This document shows positions 41,535-50,813 of a stretch of 53,309 nucleotides of DNA, one piece after another. Origin of the DNA: Rhizobium sp. EC-SD404 (GTDB taxonomy: Bacteria > Pseudomonadota > Alphaproteobacteria > Rhizobiales > Rhizobiaceae). Position numbers and translations under genes: made by a program. Under the pieces are notes generated by a model. That model saw nothing but the letters and a program-made list of their open reading frames with translations. It did not search any database and was not told the origin of the DNA. The stretch lies in NCBI RefSeq assembly GCF_902498825.1, contig NZ_LR701457.1, positions 1 to 53,309 of the forward strand, in the 5' to 3' direction. Each line of letters starts with the position of its first letter. The first letter of the stretch is position 1.

Positions 41535-43244
41535 ATGGATTTCCGTATTGCTGCTGCGGCGGCGGCTGTGACCGTTACGCTTCTGTTCCTTCCGTTGTCC
41601 TACGCTCATGAAGGCCACGACCATGGCGATGCCCCGCCAGTCGTCGTTTCTCAAAGCGCTCCACGCACCGAGGCGCAAAGTGCGCTTTTCGAACTCGTCG
41701 CCGTTGCAAGCGGCGGATCACTTGAAATCTACCTTGACCGATTCGAGACCAACGAACCCGTCACGGACGCCGTCATCGAGGTCGAGACTCCCGCAGGCCC
41801 TATAAGTGCTGTTGCCGAGGCTGACGTCTATCGCCTTGAAGCGCCCTGGTCTTTGCAACCGGGCGAATACGACCTCATCTTCACAGTCTCGAGCGGCTCG
41901 GACATCGACTTTCTCACCGCCACACTGTCGGTGCCCGAGGTCGCAGCGCCTATGCTCGCCCAACGATCCGGCTGGCTCGCAAACTCAGCATTCGCGGATG
42001 AGATGCAGGAAGTTCTTGCTACGGACCTGCGCGATCGCCTGTCGCGCAATGACCCGGGTCTCATCGCCGTGGGCATCATCGGCTTTTTCGGTGGCCTTCT
42101 CGTTATGGCGGTGTTTCGCCGCCGGACAGTCTTCGCTGCTGGAACTGGCGCCGTCCTCCTTGTCATTTTCGCGGGATCGATTGCTGTCGCCCATGAGGGG
42201 CATGATCACGGAGATCAGGCGGCTTTGATGCCTGTGCCGTCCGGCCGGGACATGGCCCAGCGGCTCCCTGACGGATCAATTTTTGTGCCCAAGCCTTCAC
42301 AGCGCATCCTCGCCATCCGAACAATTCTGACCGCGCAGGAGGCACACCGGCGCAGCGTTGAGATGCCAGGCCGCATCATCCCGGATCCGAATGCAAGCGG
42401 TTACGTGCAGGCGGCAATCGCCGGACGGCTGTCGCCACCTGCAGGAGGCTTCCCGAGGCTCGGCGCCCGCGTTGAGGCCGGCGACGTCCTCGCAGAGATC
42501 ACGCCCCCTCTCCAGATGATCGACCAGTCCGATGTCCGGCAACGTCAGAGCGAGCTCGCGCAGGAGATCACGATAGCGGAGCAGAGGATCAGACGCTTCG
42601 AGACCTTGATCGCGAGTGGTGCGGTCGCTAGAACGACGCTTGATGAAGCCAAGATCGAGCTTGAGGGACTGAAAGAGCGGCGGTCTGCCCTGGAGCAGGT
42701 GCAGGTCCGACCGGAGCCCCTCGTTGCCCCCGTCTCCGGCATCATCGCCGCATCCAACGCCGTTGCGGGTCAGATGGCCGAAAGCAACGCGGTGATCTTT
42801 CACATCGTCGATCCTGGCCGCCTCTGGGTCGAGGCGCTCGCCTACGGCAACGACGGACAGTTCGATACTGCGGCTGCCAGCGATGGGTCCGACCGCGCGC
42901 TCACCCTCAAGTTCGAAGGTGCAGGCTTTGCCGACCGGAGTCAGGCAGTGCCCGTCCACTTCAGCATCGAAAGCGACACGAAAGGACTGAGGCTTGGCCA
43001 GATGCTGTCGGTCCTCGGACAGACACAGGAGACTGACGAAGGTTTAGCGATTCCTCGCATGAGCGTCCTGCGCGGTGCAAACGGGCAGGACATGGTCTTC
43101 CTCCATGTCGGCGCCGAACGGTTCGAGCCCCGCGAGGTGCGGATCCTGCCGCTGGACGGCGACAGAGTGTTGGTGGCCGCCGGCGTCGAGCCAGGAGCCC
43201 GCGTTGTGACGCAGGGCGCCGAACTGCTCAACCAGATCCGCTGA
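41535..43244 (+). CDS. RND efflux adaptor (CusB/CzcB-like) with membrane-hairpin N-terminal domain
   Basis: A 569-residue membrane-fusion protein from the ATG at 41535 (an ATG at 41484 adds 17 residues). The C-terminal two thirds is the adaptor: RILAIRTILTAQEAHRRSVEMPGRI, a coiled-coil hairpin (QSELAQEITIAEQRIRRFETLI) and VRPEPLVAPVSGII. The first 230 residues are unusual: signal peptide, HEGHDHGD (25-32), a domain with VSSGSDIDFLTATLSVPE, two membrane helices (about 176-195 and 203-218) and a second HEGHDHGD (220-227). The His motifs suggest metal binding. It is coupled to the pump gene 10 bases downstream. Confidence 0.88.
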   Translation: MDFRIAAAAAAVTVTLLFLPLSYAHEGHDHGDAPPVVVSQSAPRTEAQSALFELVAVASGGSLEIYLDRFETNEPVTDAVIEVETPAGPISAVAEADVYRLEAPWSLQPGEYDLIFTVSSGSDIDFLTATLSVPEVAAPMLAQRSGWLANSAFADEMQEVLATDLRDRLSRNDPGLIAVGIIGFFGGLLVMAVFRRRTVFAAGTGAVLLVIFAGSIAVAHEGHDHGDQAALMPVPSGRDMAQRLPDGSIFVPKPSQRILAIRTILTAQEAHRRSVEMPGRIIPDPNASGYVQAAIAGRLSPPAGGFPRLGARVEAGDVLAEITPPLQMIDQSDVRQRQSELAQEITIAEQRIRRFETLIASGAVARTTLDEAKIELEGLKERRSALEQVQVRPEPLVAPVSGIIAASNAVAGQMAESNAVIFHIVDPGRLWVEALAYGNDGQFDTAAASDGSDRALTLKFEGAGFADRSQAVPVHFSIESDTKGLRLGQMLSVLGQTQETDEGLAIPRMSVLRGANGQDMVFLHVGAERFEPREVRILPLDGDRVLVAAGVEPGARVVTQGAELLNQIR

Positions 43245-43254
43245 GGCGACGACA

Positions 43255-46200
43255 ATGTTCACGTTTCTCGTCACGCAGTCGCTGCGGAACCGCATGCTTG
43301 TCCTGGCCCTGGCGACAGTCCTCGTTATCTACGGCGCCTTCGTCTCCACGCGTCTGCCGGTCGATGTTTTCCCGGATTTGAACCGTCCGACCGTCACCAT
43401 CATGACCGAGGCGGAGGGACTGGCACCACCTGAGGTCGAGCAGCTTATCACCTATCCCCTGGAAACGCAGATGAACGGTCTGCCGGGGGTTTCCCGTGTC
43501 AGGTCCGTTTCCGGGGTCGGACTGTCGATCGTGTATGTCGAGTTCGATTGGGACACCGACATCTATCTGAACCGCCAGCAGATCGCGGAACGTCTCGCAT
43601 TGGTGCGAAACCAGCTGCCGCCGGACGTCGCACCGCAGATGGGCCCGATCTCGTCGATCATGGGCCAGGTAATGCTGGTGGCCATGACGGCGCCGGACGG
43701 CGTATCGCCCATGGAATTGCGCGAGGCGGCCGATGTTCTAGTGCGGCCGCGTCTTCTGGCCGTTCCTGGCGTCGCACAGGTCATCCCCATCGGCGGCGAG
43801 GTTCGCCAGTTCCGGATCGCGCCGAACCCGGCAGCGCTACGCGCTCTCGGCGTGACACTCGAACAGGTCGAAACGGCCCTTACGTCTTTCGGCGCCAACA
43901 CCGGTGGCGGCTTCACCGACCAGCACGCACGCGAGTACCTGATCCGCAATATAGGTCGCAGTCTCAGCCTCGACGACCTGCGCAGCGTTGTCGTCGCCAC
44001 CGTTGGCACACAGCCAATTCTCCTCGATCAGGTCGCGGACGTCTCGTTCGGTGCACGGCTGAAGCGCGGCGAAGCGGGCTATATGGGGCGTTCGGCAGTC
44101 ATCATCTCGGTCGAAAAGCAGCCCGATGTTGATACGATCGGCCTAACACGCCAACTTGAAGCGGCGCTCGGCGAAATAAGCGCCTCTCTCCCGAACGGTA
44201 TCAAGGCCGACCAGGTGTTATTCCGGCAGGCGGACTTCATCGAGACCTCGATCTCCAACGTGCAGACGGTCCTGCTGGAGGCCATCGTCGTCGTTGCAAT
44301 CGTCCTGTTCGCTTTTCTTCTGAATGTCAGAACAACGGTCATCTCGCTCACCGCGATTCCCGTTTCGATCCTTGCGACCGCCATCATCTTCCACTTGATG
44401 GGTCTGTCCATCAACACGATGACGCTTGGGGGTCTGGCGATCGCCATCGGCGAACTCGTCGACGACGCGGTGGTGGATGTCGAAAACATCTTCCGGCGCC
44501 TGCGCGAAAACAGGGAGCTCGGCAACCCGCGATCCACCTTCGACGTGGTGGTCAGTGCTTCACAGGAGGTGCGGTCGGGTATCGTCTACGCGACGGTCAT
44601 CATCGTTCTGGTCTTCGTACCACTCTTCGCCCTGTCCGGCATCGAGGGACGCCTTTTCGCTCCTCTCGGCCAGGCATACATCATCTCCATCCTAGCAAGT
44701 CTCGTCGTCTCGATCACGCTGACCCCGGTCATGGCCTATTACCTCTTGCCGAGCCTCAAGCGGCTCGATGAGCACGAGGGGTTCCTTGTCCGGTGGCTCA
44801 AGCGCGGCAACAAGGCGCTTCTCGAGCGTGCCTTCCGCTGGCCGCGCATGCTTATGGGAATAGCGTTGATCGGTGTCGTCGCTGCGGTGGTAGCCGCGAC
44901 AGCGCTGCCCCGCGCCTTCCTGCCCCCCTTCAACGAGGGGACACTGACCATCTCGATGGCGTTCAACCCCGGCATTTCGCTCGCGGAGTCCCACCGCGTC
45001 GGGCTGATCGCCGAACGGTTGATCATGGAGGTGCCGGAGGTTCGTGTGGTCGGCCGCCGGACGGGACGCGCCGAACTCGACGAGCATGCCGAAGGCGTTC
45101 ACTCCTCGGAGATCGAGGTGGATCTCATCGAGGGAAGAGCAAAAACGGAAATCGTCGCCGACATCCGTTCGCGTCTGGCAGTCCTTCCGGTCTCCGTAAA
45201 TGTCGGACAGCCGATTTCACACCGCCTTGATCACATGCTGTCCGGAGTGCGAGCTCAGATCGCGCTCAAGATCTATGGCGACGACCTCGACACGTTGCGT
45301 TCGCTTGCCGAGAGCATGCGCGGACGCATGGAGAATGTTCCTGGCATCGTCGATCTGCAGGTCGAAAAGCAGGTCCGCATTCCGCAGCTTGAAATCCATA
45401 TTGATTACGATCGGGCTGCGCTCTACGGGATTCAGCCGGCAAGGATTACCGAGGAACTGGAGCAACTCTCCAACGGACGTGTCGTTTCCCGTCTCGTCGA
45501 CGGCAATCGATCCTATGAGGTGGTCCTGCGGCTGGACGACACCGCCCGCACGACGCAGTCGCTCGGGGACCTCCTGATCGAAACACCGGCAGGCTGGGTG
45601 CCTGTGCGCGAGCTGGCCGACGTCCGCGAGACCGATGGCCCCAATCAGATTCTTCGCGAGAACGGGCGCCGGCGCGTGGTGGTGCTGGCCAACACCGACG
45701 GGGAAACCGATATGGCCGCGGTGATTGAGGGCATCCGCGGCGAGATCGCGGCGGCGCAGTTGCCGCCGGGCTTCTCGACAAGTCTTGAGGGAACGTTTCA
45801 GGCTCAGGAGGAGGCGACCAGGACGATCGGCGCACTCTCCTTGATATCGCTTGCGATGATCTTTGCCATTCTCTACAGCCGATACCGATCAGCGGTCTGC
45901 GCTCTCATCATCATGGGCAGCGTACCCCTGGCGCTGATAGGCTCCGTCGCCGCGCTGTGGCTTTCGGGCCAACCGCTTTCGGTGGCCTCGATGATCGGCT
46001 TCATCACCCTGACGGGCATCGCGGCGCGTAACGGCATCCTCAAGATCAGTCACTACATCAATCTGGCGATCCATGAGGGTTTGCCTTTTGGACGCGATCT
46101 CGTGGTCCGGGGCAGCCTTGAGCGTCTTACGCCTGTTCTGATGACCGCGCTTTCCGCGGGCGTCGCGCTCATGCCGTTGATGATCGATCCGTCGGCGCCC

Positions 46201-46395
46201 GGCAAAGAAATCCTGCATCCGGTCGCAGTGACGATTTTCGGAGGACTGGTGTCATCGACATTGCTCGACACCTTCCTGACGCCTGTCCTCTTCCTGCGCT
46301 ATGGCGAGAAGTCATTGAAGCGACTGGTCGATGCAGCGCGCGTCGAACGCGAAACCGCAACCCTGCCCACCAGCGCAGTTCCGCAATCCTTCTGA
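43255..46395 (+). CDS. CusA/CzcA-family heavy-metal RND pump
   Basis: A 1046-residue inner-membrane pump with 12 helices and two large periplasmic domains. It starts FLVTQSLRNRMLVLALATVLVIYGA and has the HME-type DVFPDLNRPTVTIMTEAEGLAPPEVEQLITYPLE. In helix 4 it reads GELVDDAVVDVEN (Glu400, Asp403, Asp404, Asp408, Glu410). The first Asp of the CzcA D-x5-D pair is replaced (Ala397), so proton relay differs from CzcA. It exports divalent or monovalent metal from periplasm or cytoplasm with the adaptor upstream. No outer-membrane channel gene is seen nearby. Confidence 0.92.
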   Translation: MFTFLVTQSLRNRMLVLALATVLVIYGAFVSTRLPVDVFPDLNRPTVTIMTEAEGLAPPEVEQLITYPLETQMNGLPGVSRVRSVSGVGLSIVYVEFDWDTDIYLNRQQIAERLALVRNQLPPDVAPQMGPISSIMGQVMLVAMTAPDGVSPMELREAADVLVRPRLLAVPGVAQVIPIGGEVRQFRIAPNPAALRALGVTLEQVETALTSFGANTGGGFTDQHAREYLIRNIGRSLSLDDLRSVVVATVGTQPILLDQVADVSFGARLKRGEAGYMGRSAVIISVEKQPDVDTIGLTRQLEAALGEISASLPNGIKADQVLFRQADFIETSISNVQTVLLEAIVVVAIVLFAFLLNVRTTVISLTAIPVSILATAIIFHLMGLSINTMTLGGLAIAIGELVDDAVVDVENIFRRLRENRELGNPRSTFDVVVSASQEVRSGIVYATVIIVLVFVPLFALSGIEGRLFAPLGQAYIISILASLVVSITLTPVMAYYLLPSLKRLDEHEGFLVRWLKRGNKALLERAFRWPRMLMGIALIGVVAAVVAATALPRAFLPPFNEGTLTISMAFNPGISLAESHRVGLIAERLIMEVPEVRVVGRRTGRAELDEHAEGVHSSEIEVDLIEGRAKTEIVADIRSRLAVLPVSVNVGQPISHRLDHMLSGVRAQIALKIYGDDLDTLRSLAESMRGRMENVPGIVDLQVEKQVRIPQLEIHIDYDRAALYGIQPARITEELEQLSNGRVVSRLVDGNRSYEVVLRLDDTARTTQSLGDLLIETPAGWVPVRELADVRETDGPNQILRENGRRRVVVLANTDGETDMAAVIEGIRGEIAAAQLPPGFSTSLEGTFQAQEEATRTIGALSLISLAMIFAILYSRYRSAVCALIIMGSVPLALIGSVAALWLSGQPLSVASMIGFITLTGIAARNGILKISHYINLAIHEGLPFGRDLVVRGSLERLTPVLMTALSAGVALMPLMIDPSAPGKEILHPVAVTIFGGLVSSTLLDTFLTPVLFLRYGEKSLKRLVDAARVERETATLPTSAVPQSF

Positions 46396-46414
46396 AGAAA
46401 CAAGGAAGCCAACA

Positions 46415-46783
46415 ATGAATTACCGAATCCTCGCCCTCGCTGCAGCGCTGACTATACCCAGCATTGCGAACGCGCATGAACCTCGACCGGGTCCCAATGG
46501 CGGTACATTGGTCGATGCAGGAGCCCATCATGTCGAACTCGTCACGAAGGATACGAGTGTCGAAGTTTATCTGAGCGATGCTTCCGATGCGCCCGTGCTC
46601 AGCGAAGGGTTCAAAGGCACAGCTATCCTTATTGTCGAAGGCAAGCCTCAAAGGGTGGCTCTGGAGCCCTCCGGAGGTTCGCAACTCTTGGGCCAGGCGG
46701 CAGCTCCAGTTGCTTTTCCAGTCAAAGGTGCGGTTCAACTGACGGCCCCAGATGGGGCTACGTCGCAAGCCAAGTTCGAGTAA
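46415..46783 (+). CDS. Exported small protein of RND operon
   Basis: A 122-residue protein with signal peptide (MNYRILALAAALTIPSIANA) and mature part HEPRPGPNGGTLVDAGAHHVELVTKDTSVEVYLSD, resembling periplasmic metal-associated proteins of RND clusters that share the GPNGG-x-LVDAG-x-HHVEL motif. AAGGAAG precedes the start, and the pump stop is only 19 bases away, so it is in the same operon. It may be a periplasmic metal-binding accessory. Confidence 0.8.
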   Translation: MNYRILALAAALTIPSIANAHEPRPGPNGGTLVDAGAHHVELVTKDTSVEVYLSDASDAPVLSEGFKGTAILIVEGKPQRVALEPSGGSQLLGQAAAPVAFPVKGAVQLTAPDGATSQAKFE

Positions 46784-46979
46784 CCAAACCCGACCAGGCG
46801 CTGCGGGCGATACGGAGTAATCCTGGAGCGAGCGGATCTGTCGCGTTGGCAGCCTCTTTCGCTTTGGATATGGCGGCTTGGGCGCTGGGAAGTCTGCTTC
46901 AAAGCTTCGGCGCCCAATGTTCGCTCTATGTCCAGTCGTTGGTCGACATGGAGGAAATGACGTCTTGGCGAGTGACCCG

Positions 46980-47444
46980 ATGATCCGGAAGCCGATGTGG
47001 CACGCCCGGTTTATAGCCCCCGCAGCATTGATGCTCGGCATTTTGCTCCTGCCTGCCGCAAATTTTTTGCAGGTCGCAAAGGCGGACATGATCACGGGCC
47101 GCGCGCTCTACATCGAGCACTGCGCCACCTGCCATGGTGTCAACCTTGAGGGACAGCCCGATTGGCGCAGCCCTGATGCCAACGGCCTCTATCCTGCGCC
47201 GCCCCACGACGAAACCGGACACACCTGGCACCACGACGATACGATGCTGCTCGACTACATTACCCGCGGTGGCCAGGCGGTGCTTGATGATATGGGCATA
47301 ACGTTCACGTCAGGCATGCCGGCCTTCGGTTCGGCGCTGAACGAGCGTGAGATCAAGGCCATCCTCGACCATATCAAGTCTACGTGGCCGGAAGATATTC
47401 GGGAAACGCAGGCGCAAAGATCGAAGGCGGTCGCAGGCGATTGA
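46980..47444 (+). CDS. Exported c-type cytochrome
   Basis: A 154-residue protein from the ATG at 46980; a TTG at 46965 after GGAGGA is an alternative. A signal peptide or anchor (FIAPAALMLGILLLPAANFL) precedes the heme site Cys48-Ala-Thr-Cys51-His52 and the probable Met ligand in TSGMPAFG. It is a monoheme cytochrome of the type found beside copper oxidases and copper resistance genes. It is convergent with the second P-type ATPase. Confidence 0.88.
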   Translation: MIRKPMWHARFIAPAALMLGILLLPAANFLQVAKADMITGRALYIEHCATCHGVNLEGQPDWRSPDANGLYPAPPHDETGHTWHHDDTMLLDYITRGGQAVLDDMGITFTSGMPAFGSALNEREIKAILDHIKSTWPEDIRETQAQRSKAVAGD

Positions 47445-47476
47445 CCGCTTTGGACTCCTTGAGAATCCTCAGCATT

Positions 47477-49843
47477 TCACAGTTCGATCCGCCGCAGTCG
47501 CAGCGCGTTGCTGATCACTGACACAGACGACAGGCTCATCGCTGCTGCTGCAATCATTGGTGACAGCAACATGCCAGTGACCGGGTAAAGCAATCCTGCA
47601 GCAACCGGCACGCCAAGGGCATTGTACGCAAATGCGAAGAACAGGTTTTGCTTGATGTTGCGGAGCGTGGCACGCGCAAGCTTGCGCGCCCGAACGATGC
47701 CCATGAGGTCACCGCCCAACAGGGTGATGCCTGCGCTTTCCATGGCAACATCCGCCCCGGTCCCCATTGCGATGCCCACGTCGGCAGCGGCCAGTGCGGG
47801 GGCGTCGTTCACACCGTCGCCTGCCATGGCAATCTTGTGGCCATCGCGACGCAACTGGTCGATCAGCTCCTTCTTGGCCTCGGGTAAAATGCCCGCGCGC
47901 ACCTCGTCGATGCCAAGCCTGCCAGCAACCGCCTGCGCCGTGCGTTCGTTATCACCCGTCGCCATGATCACCCGCAGGCCTTGAGCATGAAGTTCCCGGA
48001 TGGCCTGCGCGGTACTGTCTTTGATCGGGTCTGCCACCGCCACAATGCCGGCAAGCGCGCCATCGACCGCGATGAACATCGCCGTTTTACCCTCCTTACG
48101 CAGGGTGTCCGCCTTTGCTTCGGCAGCGCCCGTCTCCAGCCCCATCTCCCGCATCATCGCCGCATTGCCGAGCGCCACCGCGCGTCCGCTAACCTTGCCG
48201 CGCACTCCCTTGCCGATGACCGCTTCGAAATCCGCAGCCTCCAGACGTGGGGCGCCCTGCGCTTCGGCGCCTTCGACAATCGCTTCCGCCAACGGGTGTT
48301 CCGAACCCCGTTCGAGGGCGGCCGCCAGCGATAGCAGATCGATCCTGGTGATATCCCCCAACACAATGGTATCCCTCAGCTTCGGCTTGCCCATGGTCAG
48401 GGTGCCGGTCTTGTCCACGATCAGCGTATCGACCGCCGCCATGCGTTCCAGCGCCTCGGCGTCCTTGATCAGCACCCCCGCCTGCGCCCCGCGCCCGGCC
48501 GCCGTGGTGATCGAGATTGGTGTCGCCAGCCCGAGCGCGCAGGGACAGGCAATGATCAGCACTGAGACCGCTGAGGCGATGGCAAAGACCAGCGCGGGTT
48601 TCGGACCGACGGTCAGCCAGACGATGAAGGCGATGATCGCGATGGCCACCACGGTCGGCACAAAGACTGCCGACACCCGGTCCGCCAGCCCCTGAATCGG
48701 CGCGCGCGACCGGCGGGCGTTCGAGACCATGGCGACGATCTGGGCCAGCACGGTATCGACGCCGACCTTGCCGGCTTCGATCACAAGAGATCCGTTCTTG
48801 TTGATCGTGGCCCCGGTCACCGCGTCGCCCGGACCCTTTTCGACGGGCATGGACTCCCCGGTCAGCATGCTTTCGTCCAGAGACGAGTGGCCCTCGATCA
48901 CCGTTCCGTCCACCGGGACTGCACCACCTGGGCGGACGCGCAGCCGGTCGCCCTCCATGATGTTCTCCAGAGGCGCGTCGTATTCAGTGCCATCTGGCAG
49001 AATGCGCCGCGCCGTCTTCGGTGCAAGATCGAGAAGCGCGCGGATCGCGTCGCCAGTGCGTTCGCGCGCTCGGAGTTCCAGGACTTGGCCGATGAAGACC
49101 AGAGTGACGATCACCACCGCCGCCTCGAAATAGGTGCCGACACCATGGCCCATCCGGTATTGTTCCGGAAACACGCCCGGCAGGAACGTCGCGACCAGCG
49201 AATAGAGGTAGGCTGCTCCGACCCCGAGGCTGATCAGCGTCCACATGTTCGGTGAGCGGTTCAATACCGAGTCCCAGCCACGGCGGAAGAACGGCAGCGC
49301 GGCCCAGAGAATGATTGGTGTCGCCAGCAGAAACTCGAAATAGCTTGCCGTCTGGTGCCCGATCCAGTCGCGCACCGGCAGGGCAACGAGTTCGCCCATC
49401 GTCAGCACGAAGAGCGGCACCGCCGCCGCCGCCGAGATCCACATCCGGCGTGTGAAGTCGGTCAGTTCCTCGCTGGGCTCGTCCGAGGGCAGCATCGGCT
49501 CCAGCGCCATGCCGCAGATCGGGCAGGATCCCGGGGCATCGCGGACAATCTCGGGATGCATCGGGCAGGTGTACTGGACATTGGCGGGGGCCGCATTCTT
49601 CCGCCCCGCGGCGCGACCCGAGGCATAGAACCAGGGATCCGCCAGGAACTTGGTCTGACACTTGCCCGAGCAGAAGTGGAAGTCCTCACCACCAAAGCTT
49701 TCCGTTCTGGTTTCTGGCTTCAGACTCACCGTCATGCCGCAAATGGGATCGATGGCCGTAGGGCCAGTTGCAGGCTCCACGTGGACCTTCGACATTTCGG
49801 CGTCTGAATGGGGGTGGCCTTTGTGAGGATCGACGGTGGACAT
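47477..49843 (-). CDS. Metal P1B-type ATPase with YHS and CPMHPE domains
   Basis: A 788-residue heavy-metal ATPase. The N-terminus carries an unusual pair of metal domains: a YHS domain ([37 protein letters not shown], residues 31-67) and the CPMHPE domain ([26 protein letters not shown], 91-116). Eight helices, [29 protein letters not shown] and [18 protein letters not shown] follow. Its ion is probably Cu(I) or Ag(I). It has no HMA domain and is distinct from copA. A CueR-like element precedes it. Confidence 0.93.
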   Translation of the reverse strand: MSTVDPHKGHPHSDAEMSKVHVEPATGPTAIDPICGMTVSLKPETRTESFGGEDFHFCSGKCQTKFLADPWFYASGRAAGRKNAAPANVQYTCPMHPEIVRDAPGSCPICGMALEPMLPSDEPSEELTDFTRRMWISAAAAVPLFVLTMGELVALPVRDWIGHQTASYFEFLLATPIILWAALPFFRRGWDSVLNRSPNMWTLISLGVGAAYLYSLVATFLPGVFPEQYRMGHGVGTYFEAAVVIVTLVFIGQVLELRARERTGDAIRALLDLAPKTARRILPDGTEYDAPLENIMEGDRLRVRPGGAVPVDGTVIEGHSSLDESMLTGESMPVEKGPGDAVTGATINKNGSLVIEAGKVGVDTVLAQIVAMVSNARRSRAPIQGLADRVSAVFVPTVVAIAIIAFIVWLTVGPKPALVFAIASAVSVLIIACPCALGLATPISITTAAGRGAQAGVLIKDAEALERMAAVDTLIVDKTGTLTMGKPKLRDTIVLGDITRIDLLSLAAALERGSEHPLAEAIVEGAEAQGAPRLEAADFEAVIGKGVRGKVSGRAVALGNAAMMREMGLETGAAEAKADTLRKEGKTAMFIAVDGALAGIVAVADPIKDSTAQAIRELHAQGLRVIMATGDNERTAQAVAGRLGIDEVRAGILPEAKKELIDQLRRDGHKIAMAGDGVNDAPALAAADVGIAMGTGADVAMESAGITLLGGDLMGIVRARKLARATLRNIKQNLFFAFAYNALGVPVAAGLLYPVTGMLLSPMIAAAAMSLSSVSVISNALRLRRIEL

Positions 49844-49910
49844 GATGTTCTCCTTTCGCGGTCACTGCCGCCTGAAGACCTATGCGCCGGCCTTCACAAT
49901 CTATGTGCTC

Positions 49911-49932
49911 CTTTCTGTTGCTGGAAGGTCAA
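49911..49932 (-). promoter_or_regulatory. CueR-like element before the second P-type ATPase
   Basis: On the leftward strand TTGACCTTCCAGCAACAGAA begins with the same TTGACCTTCCA as the copZ promoter. The second half-site is weaker (CAGAA in place of CTGGA). It lies about 70 bases before the start at 49843. Confidence 0.55.
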
Positions 49933-50046
49933 GCTCTGATGACAGGTCGGTAGAAATGTCGATCGTTGCCAACCATTCGGCGGGCCACTGAGTTCGAGCA
50001 TTTCTGGAGAAATTGTAAGTCGTCTTAGAAAACATGCGTCCGCTAT

Positions 50047-50775
50047 CTAGGGTTCCGCGATTGTCCGGAACGCGATCAGGACCAGAATCAGACCGGGCAG
50101 TCCTTCGATTACCCGGCTCACCTGGTTAAGCAGCAAGAGACGTGACGCAATCAAGGCCGCAAACGCTTGACGGAAGAAGACGGTCGCCAGCGCGACAGCC
50201 GAAAGCGTCGTTGCGACGCCGAGCATCATCATGGCCGCGAAGGCGAGCCCAGCCTCGGTGATGCCGCGCTGCATCGCAAAGATCATGACGAACAGCGTGA
50301 GCGGACACGGGATCAGCCCGGCGACGATGCCGACCAGCAGGCCCTTGTTTTCACCATCACCGTGTCGGTGCCCACGTACTGCGCGCCACAGCATCCATAG
50401 TCCAATCAGGCCCAGGAGACCGCGGCTGACATTTTCCATGGCAGGAGCGCGACCGACGCTGCCGAGTGCGATGGAAATGAGCGGCAGCGAGAACAGCGCG
50501 ATGATCACGGCCATCAGGACAAGGGTGAACGACAAGGTCAGCGAAACCGCCAGACCGCGTGCGACAGAGATCGTCGATCCGGCGAGATAGGTCGCTAGAA
50601 CCGTCTTGCTGTGCCCCGGCGTCAGTGCATGGACGGCGCCGAAGACGATCGCCATCGGCAGAAACGTCGCCAGGTCCAGCCATCCGCCGCCGGAAGCAAA
50701 TGCCCGGATCGTGTCGGCAAAGGTCAGATAGATGTCCCGCTGGACGTCGATCAGGCTCTGGACGAGGAACGGCAT
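50047..50775 (-). CDS. NicO/RcnA-type nickel-cobalt exporter
   Basis: A 242-residue membrane protein with about six helices. The first helix region carries HALTPGHSKT (the NicO/RcnA metal motif), and a His-containing loop GHRHGDGENKG lies after helix 3. These proteins export Ni(II) and Co(II). It is third in a run with the RcnR-like repressor and a His-tailed MFS exporter, with 38 bases between. The His loop is shorter than in Escherichia coli RcnA. Confidence 0.88.
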   Translation of the reverse strand: MPFLVQSLIDVQRDIYLTFADTIRAFASGGGWLDLATFLPMAIVFGAVHALTPGHSKTVLATYLAGSTISVARGLAVSLTLSFTLVLMAVIIALFSLPLISIALGSVGRAPAMENVSRGLLGLIGLWMLWRAVRGHRHGDGENKGLLVGIVAGLIPCPLTLFVMIFAMQRGITEAGLAFAAMMMLGVATTLSAVALATVFFRQAFAALIASRLLLLNQVSRVIEGLPGLILVLIAFRTIAEP

Positions 50776-50813
50776 GCTTTACGCTTTCCGATGCGGGCCG
50801 GATTGGCGCTCCT

